Below, piece by piece: positions 1 through 6,783 of a stretch of DNA of 8,869 bases (position 1 is its first letter; each line of letters begins with the position of its first letter). The notes under the pieces were generated by a model that worked only from the letters and a program-made list of their open reading frames with translations, was not told the DNA's origin and did not search any database. Origin of the DNA: Verrucomicrobia bacterium UBA1263. GTDB taxonomy: Bacteria > Verrucomicrobiota > Verrucomicrobiia > Limisphaerales > UBA1412. The stretch lies in contig DBVN01000003.1 of the NCBI GenBank assembly GCA_002308515.1, positions 12,501-21,369 of the forward strand, given 5' to 3'. Both the position numbers and the translations under genes were made by a program.

Positions 1-995
1 GCCGCCTGCATCGGCTTGTAATCATCACTGCGTGAAGGCGCTCCGGTCTGATGATGAAGGACAGGATCAAGCGGTCCCTCAATTGGCAACACAGCGTCCA
101 GCGCCTGAATATTCTCTAGGATGGGTGTTTTCTCCTTGCCGTTGTTTTTGAAATAAACAGTCCACTCAATTGTGGGGAAATTCTCGTATTTTATCGCTTC
201 GCAGCGGACTTCCAGCCCGGTCTGACTATCGTTCCAGGTCAAATCATAAGCCGTCTTATCCGCGAACTTCTTCGCCTTGCGGTTAAATTTCCAGTTGGTC
301 AGCAGATCTTTGGAAGACTTTCCATCATAAGTGAATGAGAAAAGCGGATCTGTAGAGAGCGGCAGATTTTCCCCTCCCAGGATCGGAAGCTCATCCAGCC
401 ACACAATAGAACCGTCTTCCATCTCCACACGAATGTCAGCCCAATCGGATTGGTCACACGCGATGCCATTTCCGCCGTCACTGATCTTCAGGGAGAACTC
501 ACTCACTCCGTTCAGATCCACCTTGATCGCCTGCGGCTTTCTTCCCTCGCGGATCAGCTCCGAATGGAAAAGCTCTTTATCTCCAACAGCTACGATAAAT
601 TCAACGCTTCCTCTTCCGCCGGAGGTATCTCCATTGGTATCCACTCCGATTTCGGAAAATAAAGTTTTGGCTTTGCCCGGCAATGTGACCAGGACATCAC
701 TGACTGCGTGACAATAAAGACCTCTTGTATAAAGCTTTCCGGAGATATTCATCGGCCCGCCGTTACGGGAGCGCTTTTGCACCGGGTCATTATTGGCAAA
801 TACCTGCAATCCGGCCTTTGGTGGCTGGACATCAACATTGCCCGCTAAACGAGCCTCCGCCCATTTCTGAGCCCTATCCAGTTCACTGGGCATGGGTGTT
901 GCCGCCCAAGTCTGTACACCAAGAAAAAACGATCCAGTCACGGCAATCAGACCAGTCAAAAAATTCATAGAATAATACTTACACGTATCCTTCAT
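1..995 (-). CDS. Exported NPCBM-domain glycosidase, alpha-galactosidase-like, 3' end beyond window
   Basis: An open frame of 331 codons starts at the ATG at 995 and runs off the left edge without a stop. Residues 1-31 look like a signal peptide: lysines at 2 and 6, a hydrophobic stretch FLTGLIAVTGSFFLGV, and a likely cut near TWA-A. Residues about 78-200 match the NPCBM carbohydrate-binding fold, with RGLYCHA, EIGVDTNG, GSVEFIVAVGDKELF and DWADIRVE in the expected order. After it, residues about 215-331 (for example TIEWTVYFKNNGKEKTPILE) resemble the N-terminal beta domain of GH36-type alpha-galactosidases that carry NPCBM in PVC and related bacteria. The catalytic domain would lie outside the window, so the substrate (probably alpha-galactosides of plant or host glycans) is inferred. 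A second in-frame ATG at 968 would remove the positive N-terminus, so 995 is preferred. Neither start has a Shine-Dalgarno motif. GH assignment is moderate; NPCBM and export are firmer. Confidence 0.75.
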   Translation of the reverse strand, partial: MKDTCKYYSMNFLTGLIAVTGSFFLGVQTWAATPMPSELDRAQKWAEARLAGNVDVQPPKAGLQVFANNDPVQKRSRNGGPMNISGKLYTRGLYCHAVSDVLVTLPGKAKTLFSEIGVDTNGDTSGGRGSVEFIVAVGDKELFHSELIREGRKPQAIKVDLNGVSEFSLKISDGGNGIACDQSDWADIRVEMEDGSIVWLDELPILGGENLPLSTDPLFSFTYDGKSSKDLLTNWKFNRKAKKFADKTAYDLTWNDSQTGLEVRCEAIKYENFPTIEWTVYFKNNGKEKTPILENIQALDAVLPIEGPLDPVLHHQTGAPSRSDDYKPMQA

Positions 996-1006
996 CACAT
1001 GAAAAT

Positions 1007-1034
1007 TTTATATCATTCTTCCATAAAAAGGCAA
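1007..1034 (-). promoter_or_regulatory. Putative sigma70-type promoter for the NPCBM glycosidase gene
   Basis: On the minus strand, TTGCCT (1034-1029, four of six matches to TTGACA) is followed after 16 bases by TATAAA (1012-1007, five of six matches to TATAAT). An alternative -10, TAAAAT, overlaps it with 18-base spacing. Transcription would begin near 1000, leaving only a few bases before the ATG at 995, so the transcript would be nearly leaderless. The call rests on hexamer matching in an AT-rich gap and is tentative. Confidence 0.4.
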
Positions 1035-1090
1035 TATTTCACTGAACAAAGCCCAAAATCGCCATTAAAAAGAAGTTGTTAGTGTTCACC

Positions 1091-1114
1091 GAGGAACTTG
1101 CATGAAAGTTCCTC
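1091..1114 (-). terminator. Hairpin just after the LRR gene, possible terminator
   Basis: A perfect 9-bp inverted repeat (GAGGAACTT / AAGTTCCTC, 6-base loop) begins two bases after the TAA of the LRR gene. The base of the stem is not followed by a T-tract; the nearest T-run (CTTCTTTTT) lies about 17 bases further on. A classic intrinsic terminator is therefore not proven, and the hairpin may instead protect the 3' end of the mRNA. Confidence 0.4.
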
Positions 1115-1116
1115 AT

Positions 1117-2781
1117 TTATGGATTTGTCTTCGGATCCCATTCAGCGGTTCCGCGTTCTGCCCATTTTCCATCCTTGATCGCTTCTTTCCAGGTATCGTT
1201 TCCTCTGGGATAGTAACTGGTTAGGGTGTCGGGAGCAGCGTGATATATCTTACTTTCGGTCTTGGGCACATTGCCTTTATAGTAAACACTTTTTAAACTT
1301 TCACAACCAATGAATGACTCTTTTCCAATCAATGTAACGGTTTCAGGAATCGTTATACTTTCCAAGCTAAAGCACAAAGAGAACGCAGCATATCCAATCA
1401 CAGTAACACCATCAAGGATCGTTATGCTTTCCAAACTGCCGCACAAAGCGAATGACAACTCACTAATTTTTTTGACACTGGCGGGGATAACTATACTCTT
1501 CAAACGGCTGCAGCCAAAGAATGCCATTATACCAATTTCCGTAACACTGTCGGGAATAGTTATACTTTCCAAACTGCTGCATTCAGAAAATGCACTATCT
1601 TCGATTTTTGTGACACTGTTGGGAATTGTATAACTTTTTTCTTCTTTGCCTATAGGATATTTGATCAATGTTGTCTTATCCTTGTTGAACAAAACTCCTT
1701 CCTTACTGCTGAATTTCGTATTATTTGGACTGACTGTAATACTCTTCAGACTGAGGCATTCGAATGCCGAAACTTCGATCTCTTTAACACTATTGGGGAT
1801 AGTATAGCTGCTTTCTTCTTTTCCTACAGGATATTGTATCAATATAGTCTTATTCTTATTGAACAAGACCCCATTTTCACTGCTGTATATCGGATTATCA
1901 GGACTGACTGTTATGCTTTTCAAATTGCAGCATTCAGAGAATATGTCATCTTCTTCAAGTTCAATAACACTCTTACCCAAAACAACACTTTCCAAACTGT
2001 CGCAATCCTCGAACGCGCTCATTCCAATCTCTCTGACACTGTCAGGGATAACTATACTCTTCAAACTGACGCATTCAGAAAACGCATACTCTCCAATCAC
2101 AGTAACACTCTTGCCCAAAACAACATTTTTCAAACTGCCACAGCTCTCGAACGCGCTCTCTCCTATCTCCGTAACACTGTCAGGGATGACTATACTCTTC
2201 AAACTGCCACAGTCAGAAAATGCACTTTCCCCAATCACAGTAATCCTCTTGCCTAAAACAACACTTTCTAAACTGTCGCACTCCTCGAACGCATTCATTC
2301 CAATCTCTGCAACACTATCAGGGATAACTATATTTTTCAAACTGACACATCCGGAGAATGCATACTCTCCAATCACTGTAACGCCCTTGCCCAGAACAAT
2401 ACTTTTCAAACTATCACATCCCTCGAACGCGTTCTCTCCAATCTCCGTGACACTGTCAGGAATCGTTATACTCTTCAAATCCTCACTGCCGGAGAATGCG
2501 GCATCTTCAATTTTAATGACACTGTATGTGACATCCTTATTTTTTACAGAGGATGGAATATTAATATTCTTTGGTATATCGGAATCTTCTGCTACAGACA
2601 CAGTTCCACTGTTCCCATCTTCAGTGAGTACCGTATATTTCAAACCATCTTTGCTGAAATCATCCCCCACATCTGCATACGCATTTGAGGTACCCAGTAT
2701 TGTAAAGGATGCGGCTAAACCAACTGCCGCTATTGATATGCTCCATGCACTTTTTTCTATTGTCATATTTTCTTTGTTCAT
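1117..2781 (-). CDS. Secreted BspA-type leucine-rich-repeat protein
   Basis: A 554-residue protein. Residues 1-36 form a signal peptide (basic start, then WSISIAAVGLAASFTILG, cut after NAYA), so the mature protein is exported or surface-placed. Residues about 88-500 are LRR_5/BspA-type repeats with the 23-residue pattern IxIPxSVxxIGxxAFxxCxSLxS. A second module type, with SPxNxxxSS, GVLFNKxKT and LIxYPxGKEE, occurs twice in the middle (289-405). The C-terminus (about 499-554, YYPRGNDTWKEAIKDGKW and following) is a non-LRR end piece with no membrane anchor or sorting signal that I recognise. BspA-family proteins are usually adhesins or surface proteins that bind host or matrix ligands; that role is inferred. 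The frame stays open upstream to 2913 inside mnmE, but 2781 is chosen because it gives a clean signal peptide, sits past the mnmE stop and has a weak purine-rich AAAGAG about six bases upstream. Confidence 0.88.
   Translation of the reverse strand: MNKENMTIEKSAWSISIAAVGLAASFTILGTSNAYADVGDDFSKDGLKYTVLTEDGNSGTVSVAEDSDIPKNINIPSSVKNKDVTYSVIKIEDAAFSGSEDLKSITIPDSVTEIGENAFEGCDSLKSIVLGKGVTVIGEYAFSGCVSLKNIVIPDSVAEIGMNAFEECDSLESVVLGKRITVIGESAFSDCGSLKSIVIPDSVTEIGESAFESCGSLKNVVLGKSVTVIGEYAFSECVSLKSIVIPDSVREIGMSAFEDCDSLESVVLGKSVIELEEDDIFSECCNLKSITVSPDNPIYSSENGVLFNKNKTILIQYPVGKEESSYTIPNSVKEIEVSAFECLSLKSITVSPNNTKFSSKEGVLFNKDKTTLIKYPIGKEEKSYTIPNSVTKIEDSAFSECSSLESITIPDSVTEIGIMAFFGCSRLKSIVIPASVKKISELSFALCGSLESITILDGVTVIGYAAFSLCFSLESITIPETVTLIGKESFIGCESLKSVYYKGNVPKTESKIYHAAPDTLTSYYPRGNDTWKEAIKDGKWAERGTAEWDPKTNP
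1567..1917 (-). repeat. Two tandem copies of a 58/59-codon LRR module
   Basis: Residues 289-346 and 347-405 of the LRR protein align end to end: SITVSP(D/N)N, SS then GVLFNK(N/D)KT, LI(Q/K)YP(V/I)GKEE, SYTIPNSV, then an LRR. The first copy has lost one residue in the LRR (AFEC against AFSEC in the second). The DNA copies lie at about 1744-1917 and 1567-1743. Confidence 0.85.
1915..2469 (-). repeat. Four tandem 138-bp LRR units
   Basis: Four in-frame units of 46 codons (the last has 47) encode residues 105-289 of the LRR protein. Each unit is an IPDSV-type LRR followed by an LGKSV-type LRR. The plus-strand motif (g/a)tcagg recurs at 2041, 2179, 2317 and 2455, exactly 138 bases apart. Units 1 and 3 resemble each other most (EIGE, then GEYAFS and CVSLK). 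Units 2 and 4 also pair (EIGM, then AFE and CDSLES). This implies an older 276-bp period and stepwise duplication. Confidence 0.9.
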
Positions 2782-2821
2782 AAAAAACTCTTTTATCTTA
2801 TTCTCCCTTTTGGGATTAAAG

Positions 2822-4195
2822 CTATTTGCCAATACAGAACTGGCTGAAAATGGAATCCAACAGATCCTCTGTCGTCGTTTTGCCCAGAAGTTCCCCGATA
2901 GCATTAACAGCAATGTGCAGTTCTCCGGCCAGCAATTCGATCGGTTCAGAAGAAGAAAGCAGTTTAAGTGACTCCTCTACAGCCGAATGGGCTCGTGTCA
3001 ATCCTTGTCTGTGACGGCTGTTGATATTGGCGGATCCTTGTTTATAGGAAGCCTCACAGCCCAAAGCTGTTTGACACAAAAGCTGTTTGAGGCGGGACAG
3101 ACCATCACCCGACAGGCATGAAACCGGAATGACATCCTCTCTGCCAAGCCGGTTCTCCGAATCCCATAGACACGGCAGATCCTGTTTATTGACAACAACT
3201 ATCAAAGAAGTCTCTCCCCGTATCTCCCGGTAGAAACTTTCATCCTGCTCAGAAAACACCTCAGAACCATCTACGACCCAAAGAATAACATCTGCCCTCT
3301 CGATCCACTGACGACTGCGGCGAACGCCCTCCATCTCGATCGCGTTCTCGGATTCCCGAACACCCGCGGTATCTACAAACGTGATGGGAACTCCACCAAT
3401 ATCCGCTTCAGCCTCAATAGCATCTCGTGTGGTCCCCGGTATTTCCGAGACAATGGCTCTTTCTCTTTTGAGCAAGGCATTCAAAAGACTGGATTTTCCG
3501 GCGTTGGGCCGTCCCACGATCGCCACACAAAAACCGTTGCGCAGGATGTAACCTTCCCGGAATGTTTCCAAAGCGTCAAAAATCGTTTCTTTGGCTTTTA
3601 TCAGGTGCCGTCTGAGACCTTCCGAAACATTGGGCGCGATATCTTCATCCGGGAAATCTATATACGCTTCCACATGAGCCAGCGACTGAAGCAGTTCGTC
3701 CCGAATATCATCAAAGACGCGGGAAAGCCCTCCGGCCAGCTGCTCAGACGCGGCACGGGCCGCTCGTTCCGTGCGGGCATGGATCAGATCCACTACCGCT
3801 TCGGCCTGAGTCAGATCCAAGTGTCCATTGAGAAAAGCGCGACGGGTAAACTCTCCCGGTTCCGCTAATCGGGCACCGGCATCTAAAATCGTCTCTAAGA
3901 CTTTGCGGGCAATGACAAAGCCGCCATGACACCCTATTTCCACACTGTTCTCGCCGGTATAGGAACGAGGCGATTTAAAAACCGAAACGAGAACTTCATC
4001 CACAATATCCTGACCTTGAATGATATGACCATGATGGATCGTATGAGTCGGAACTTCTGTCAGGGAATGGAAATTTTTAGAAATTGCTTTAAAACAGGCA
4101 TCAACAATTTGAAACGCCTTGTTCCCCGACACACGAATGACAGCAATGCCGCCTTCTCCGCTGGGAGTCGCAATCGCCGCGATAGTATCATTCAT
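2822..4195 (-). CDS. mnmE: tRNA uridine-5-carboxymethylaminomethyl modification GTPase MnmE
   Basis: A full-length MnmE of 457 residues. With MnmG it forms the complex that modifies the wobble uridine U34 of certain tRNAs, using GTP hydrolysis and 5,10-methylene-tetrahydrofolate; it acts in the cytoplasm. The N-terminal folate-binding domain starts canonically with DTIAAIATPSGEGGIAVIRVSG-type sequence (shown here through residue 24). The G domain holds G1 GRPNAGKS (228-235), G2 GTTRD (254-258), G3 DTAG (275-278), G4 NKQD (336-339) and a G5-like VSCLSG (358-363). The protein ends with the diagnostic FCIGK, whose Cys454 is required for modification. Length and motifs are normal, and mnmG is not in the window. 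The start has no visible Shine-Dalgarno; it lies 33 bases after rsfS, so it is probably read from the same transcript. Confidence 0.97.
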   Translation of the reverse strand: MNDTIAAIATPSGEGGIAVIRVSGNKAFQIVDACFKAISKNFHSLTEVPTHTIHHGHIIQGQDIVDEVLVSVFKSPRSYTGENSVEIGCHGGFVIARKVLETILDAGARLAEPGEFTRRAFLNGHLDLTQAEAVVDLIHARTERAARAASEQLAGGLSRVFDDIRDELLQSLAHVEAYIDFPDEDIAPNVSEGLRRHLIKAKETIFDALETFREGYILRNGFCVAIVGRPNAGKSSLLNALLKRERAIVSEIPGTTRDAIEAEADIGGVPITFVDTAGVRESENAIEMEGVRRSRQWIERADVILWVVDGSEVFSEQDESFYREIRGETSLIVVVNKQDLPCLWDSENRLGREDVIPVSCLSGDGLSRLKQLLCQTALGCEASYKQGSANINSRHRQGLTRAHSAVEESLKLLSSSEPIELLAGELHIAVNAIGELLGKTTTEDLLDSIFSQFCIGK

Positions 4196-4212
4196 GGTCA
4201 GCTGCCGGTTTC

Positions 4213-4230
4213 AGCCAAAGATATTTGGCT
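4213..4230 (-). other. Hairpin across the rsfS stop and the rsfS-mnmE gap
   Basis: A perfect 7-bp inverted repeat (AGCCAAA / TTTGGCT) with a 4-base loop. Its upstream arm overlaps the TAG stop codon of rsfS. No T-tract follows, so it does not look like an intrinsic terminator. It could tune processing of, or coupling between, rsfS and mnmE in a shared mRNA, but may also be chance. Confidence 0.4.
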
Positions 4231-4813
4231 ATTCTGCCTTTTTCCGGGTAGTCCGCTTTTTGGCAGTTGTTGTTGATTTAGCCTTAACTGTTTTAGCGGT
4301 CGTTGCTTTTGTGGTCTTCCGAGTCCGGCTGGCGGCAGTCTTAGCCGTCTTCTTTACGGCAGTCTTTTTAGCGGTTGAGGTACGGGAACGGGTTCCGTTT
4401 TTTGCAGTGGTTGTTTTGCGTTTGGTCACGCGTGATGCCGGCTTCTCCGCCGAAATGATTTGCTCCACATCTTCCACAGTATAGCGTTTCGCGTCACCCC
4501 AGAAGTTTTCCAGATCGTACCGCTCACGGGTATCACTGCGCATCACATGGATGATCACGTCATAATAATCCAAAACGACCCAGCTGGTACCCACCATCCC
4601 ATCCATAGAGGTCGGATGAACATGGTATGCCTCAAAGACTTTCTCACGGATCTCATTAATGATCGCCTTGAGATGAGGTTCGCTCGATCCGCTGCATATC
4701 ACAAAAAAATCGGTCACGGAAGTCACACCGCGAACATCCAATACCGTGATATTCTCCGCCTTGCGGTTCTCCGCAAACTTCACACAGGCTAAAGCCAACT
4801 CATTTGAATTCAT
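4229..4813 (-). CDS. rsfS: Ribosomal silencing factor RsfS with a long basic C-terminal tail
   Basis: Residues about 3-120 form a complete RsfS (Iojap/DUF143) domain: VTDFFVICSGSSEPHLKAI (32-50), WVVLDYYDVIIHV (78-90) and YDLENFWGDAKR (99-110). RsfS binds ribosomal protein uL14 on the 50S subunit and blocks joining with 30S, reducing translation in starvation or stationary phase. The family is normally about 105-130 residues; this one has 194. The extra residues (about 123-194) are almost only Lys, Arg, Thr, Ala and Ser in AKKT/TAKT/KAT-like runs, like the tails of histone H1-like and other nucleic-acid-binding bacterial proteins. That tail is likely disordered and RNA or ribosome binding (inference). 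There is no Shine-Dalgarno before the ATG. It lies 33 bases after the membrane-protein gene and 33 before mnmE, consistent with one operon. Confidence 0.95.
   Translation of the reverse strand: MNSNELALACVKFAENRKAENITVLDVRGVTSVTDFFVICSGSSEPHLKAIINEIREKVFEAYHVHPTSMDGMVGTSWVVLDYYDVIIHVMRSDTRERYDLENFWGDAKRYTVEDVEQIISAEKPASRVTKRKTTTAKNGTRSRTSTAKKTAVKKTAKTAASRTRKTTKATTAKTVKAKSTTTAKKRTTRKKAE
4232..4447 (-). repeat. Low-complexity coding repeat for the RsfS basic tail
   Basis: About 216 bases encode residues 123-194. I count 26 Lys/Arg, 21 Thr and 12 Ala against two Glu. Short, degenerate repeats of Lys-Thr-Ala-type codons fill the stretch. The opposite strand reads as an artefactual valine/leucine/phenylalanine-rich frame. 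Confidence 0.85.
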
Positions 4814-4846
4814 ATTATTAAGTCGTATGTATTAAATGTGACGCAA

Positions 4847-5389
4847 TCAATGTACGCCCATGATTCCCAAAATGATAAAAATAACACCCAGCAACGCGCG
4901 GAAACCTGCTAATATATTGAGCCGTTTAGGCTTATCCGTCAGCCAGTTCAAGACATCGCGCATACGGCAAGGTGTCGCGGTAAACCACATTCCAAAGATG
5001 ATCAATACCGTTGCCACTGACGGGAAAAGCACAGCCCAGCCCCAATCCGCGTAACGCGCGGTGTCATAGATCAGCTTGGCCACCAGAAACATAAAGATCG
5101 AATAGGCCCTGACCGCCAAAAAATCCTTCACATAAAGGCCGACACCCACCGCTATCACGATAAAAGCGATAAACATGGGCTTTTTCATCGCGGCAAAGTC
5201 CGAAACATTCTCCAGGCTAAAGTAATATAAGAACCAAACTGTACTCACGATCAGAAAGAAATACCCAATCGGCAAAGAGCGCGGAAAAGCTTTCAGAAAC
5301 TTCCGGGTCTGTTCCGGACGAACAAATACAAAAGCGGAACTGAGGATCAGTATCGCTCCCAGGATCAATGATAAACAAGATAAGCTCAT
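4847..5389 (-). CDS. Six-helix integral membrane protein, function unknown
   Basis: A 180-residue, strongly hydrophobic protein. Likely membrane helices lie at about residues 3-23, 40-59, 71-91, 95-109, 117-137 and 158-178. Short polar loops separate them, with basic clusters at RPEQTRK (24-30), CRMRD (141-145) and DKPKR (152-156). No catalytic motif or family is recognised with certainty; I have an impression of similar small uncharacterised membrane proteins in PVC genomes. The start at 5389 is chosen over one at 5476, which would lie inside miaB and add a polar, non-membrane leader. It is preceded by a purine-rich AAGAAG about ten bases upstream. It begins 14 bases after the miaB stop and is followed 33 bases later by rsfS, so it is probably co-transcribed with the tRNA and ribosome genes. 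Confidence 0.85.
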   Translation of the reverse strand: MSLSCLSLILGAILILSSAFVFVRPEQTRKFLKAFPRSLPIGYFFLIVSTVWFLYYFSLENVSDFAAMKKPMFIAFIVIAVGVGLYVKDFLAVRAYSIFMFLVAKLIYDTARYADWGWAVLFPSVATVLIIFGMWFTATPCRMRDVLNWLTDKPKRLNILAGFRALLGVIFIILGIMGVH

Positions 5390-5403
5390 TTTATATATTC
5401 TTC

Positions 5404-6783
5404 TTAAACCGGTTCTCCATAAAGAGAATATTGCCCTGCGCGAGTCACTTTGAACTTGCGAATCGTTCCAACCCACTCCGCGGGTCCTTCAAAGACCACG
5501 ATTTTATTACATCGGCTCCTTCCCTGCAAGCGATTCACATTCCGGCGGCTGACTCCTTCGACCAGTACCTCGACCGTGGCACCCATTTTTTGCTCATAAG
5601 ATGCCTGTGCTAACTCATTTACCACCTGCAGCAGACGCGCGTGACGATCTTCCTTGACCTCCTGCGGTATTTGATCCGGCATGACCGCCGCGGGAGTATT
5701 CTGACGCGGTGAGTATTTGAACAGGAATACGTTATCAAAACGGACTCTCCGCACTAAATCAACTGTTGCCTGGAAATCTTCTTCTGTCTCACCGGGAAAT
5801 CCGACAATGATATCCGTAGCCAGTCCGATCGTCGGCTGGACAGCGCGGAGCTGATCAATGATCTCCAAAAATCTTTCCGCCGTGTAGCCCCTGTGCATGA
5901 GTTTCAAAATACGGTCGCTGCCGCTCTGCACCGGGATATGAGCGCTTTCGCACAATTTGGGAATACGTCCATAAGCCTCAACTAAATCTTTCCCATAGCC
6001 TTTAGGATGAGGCGCGGTGAAACGGATCCGTTCCAGCCCTTCGATTTCCGCGATGGCATCCAGCAACTGCACAAAACCGCTGCGTCCGTCTGCCGAGACC
6101 GGAATATCAAAACGTCCAAAACTGGTCACGATCTGCCCCAGCAGTGTGATCTCCTTCACTCCGGAATCCGCCAGCGAACGGCATTCTTTGACGATCCCGT
6201 CTATGGAACGGCTGAATTCATGTCCACGGGTCTCCGGCACAATACAGTAGGTACAATGCTGATTACACCCATGCATGATATTTACATAAGCCGTTGGACT
6301 CAGATGTGCGGCACCGTCTTTATCCTCTTCCTCCGCGGCAGTATTCGCAGCCATCAGGTGCTCATCGAAAAACGGCGGGCATTCCTTGACACCTCCGCAG
6401 TCAACGATCCGGCTTTGTTTGCCTTGAACCAGTTCAGATAAGTAATCCCCCAGCAGATGATAGCGGTGTGTTCCCAAAACGAGATTCAAACCCGGCAGAA
6501 GGGTCATCAATCTTTCCCCCTGAGCCTGAGCCATACAGCCCAGAAAACCAAATATGCACTGGCGATGATGGACTCTCGCCTGACCTATCAGCATCTGCAT
6601 CTTGCCAATCGCTTTCTGATCAGCGCCGTCCCGCACACTGCAAGTGTTCAGAAGAACAACATCCGCGTCCTCTTCAGAGGCGGCCAGCGTGTAATGATAA
6701 ACACTCGTGAGACGCGCGGCCAAAGCCTCCGAATCACGCTTATTCATCTGACACCCAAATGTTTTGATATATACTGACGGCAT
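5404..6783 (-). CDS. miaB: tRNA-2-methylthio-N6-dimethylallyladenosine synthase MiaB
   Basis: A 459-residue methylthiotransferase that adds a methylthio group to i6A37 of tRNAs reading UNN codons. The N-terminal MTTase domain has the three cluster cysteines C11 (TFGCQMNKRDSE), C48 (LNTCSVR) and C83 (FLGCMAQ). The radical-SAM domain has CxxxCxxC at C173, C177 and C180 (GCNQHCTYCIVPETRG), then IPVQSGSDRILKLMHRGY and DIIVGFPGETEEDF. A TRAM domain fills about 398-459. It fits MiaB rather than MtaB or RimO by the LLGQ motif (215-218). The usual Asn after LLGQ is Ile here (LLGQIVTSFGR), and a linker of about 40 residues at 125-165 carries two extra cysteines (129, 135). The start is canonical in sequence but has no Shine-Dalgarno. 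It heads a closely spaced run of four genes. Confidence 0.94.
   Translation of the reverse strand: MPSVYIKTFGCQMNKRDSEALAARLTSVYHYTLAASEEDADVVLLNTCSVRDGADQKAIGKMQMLIGQARVHHRQCIFGFLGCMAQAQGERLMTLLPGLNLVLGTHRYHLLGDYLSELVQGKQSRIVDCGGVKECPPFFDEHLMAANTAAEEEDKDGAAHLSPTAYVNIMHGCNQHCTYCIVPETRGHEFSRSIDGIVKECRSLADSGVKEITLLGQIVTSFGRFDIPVSADGRSGFVQLLDAIAEIEGLERIRFTAPHPKGYGKDLVEAYGRIPKLCESAHIPVQSGSDRILKLMHRGYTAERFLEIIDQLRAVQPTIGLATDIIVGFPGETEEDFQATVDLVRRVRFDNVFLFKYSPRQNTPAAVMPDQIPQEVKEDRHARLLQVVNELAQASYEQKMGATVEVLVEGVSRRNVNRLQGRSRCNKIVVFEGPAEWVGTIRKFKVTRAGQYSLYGEPV

Noticed and set aside
299..481. Short 60-codon minus-strand frame
   Set aside because: It is an out-of-frame shadow within the continuous NPCBM glycosidase reading frame, which stays open from 995 to the window edge.
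2782..2821. Hairpin between mnmE and the LRR gene (TCCC-AAAA-GGGA)
   Set aside because: The stem is only four base pairs and no T-tract follows, so it is not supportable as a terminator.
2782..2913. Longer start of the LRR protein inside mnmE
   Set aside because: The added 44 residues overlap mnmE coding sequence out of frame and bury the signal peptide, so the ATG at 2781 is far more likely.
1859..2971. Plus-strand 370-codon frame opposite the LRR gene
   Set aside because: It mirrors the repeat structure of the LRR gene, has no credible start context, runs on into mnmE antisense and matches no protein style I know. The minus frame has a signal peptide and clear BspA repeats.
4119..4484. 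Plus-strand hydrophobic frame that looks like a membrane protein
   Set aside because: It is the complement of the Lys/Thr/Ala-rich tail of RsfS, which reads as Val/Leu/Phe on the other strand.
5390..5476. Longer start of the membrane protein inside miaB
   Set aside because: The extra 29 residues are polar and overlap the conserved TRAM end of miaB; the ATG at 5389 gives a direct membrane-helix start.
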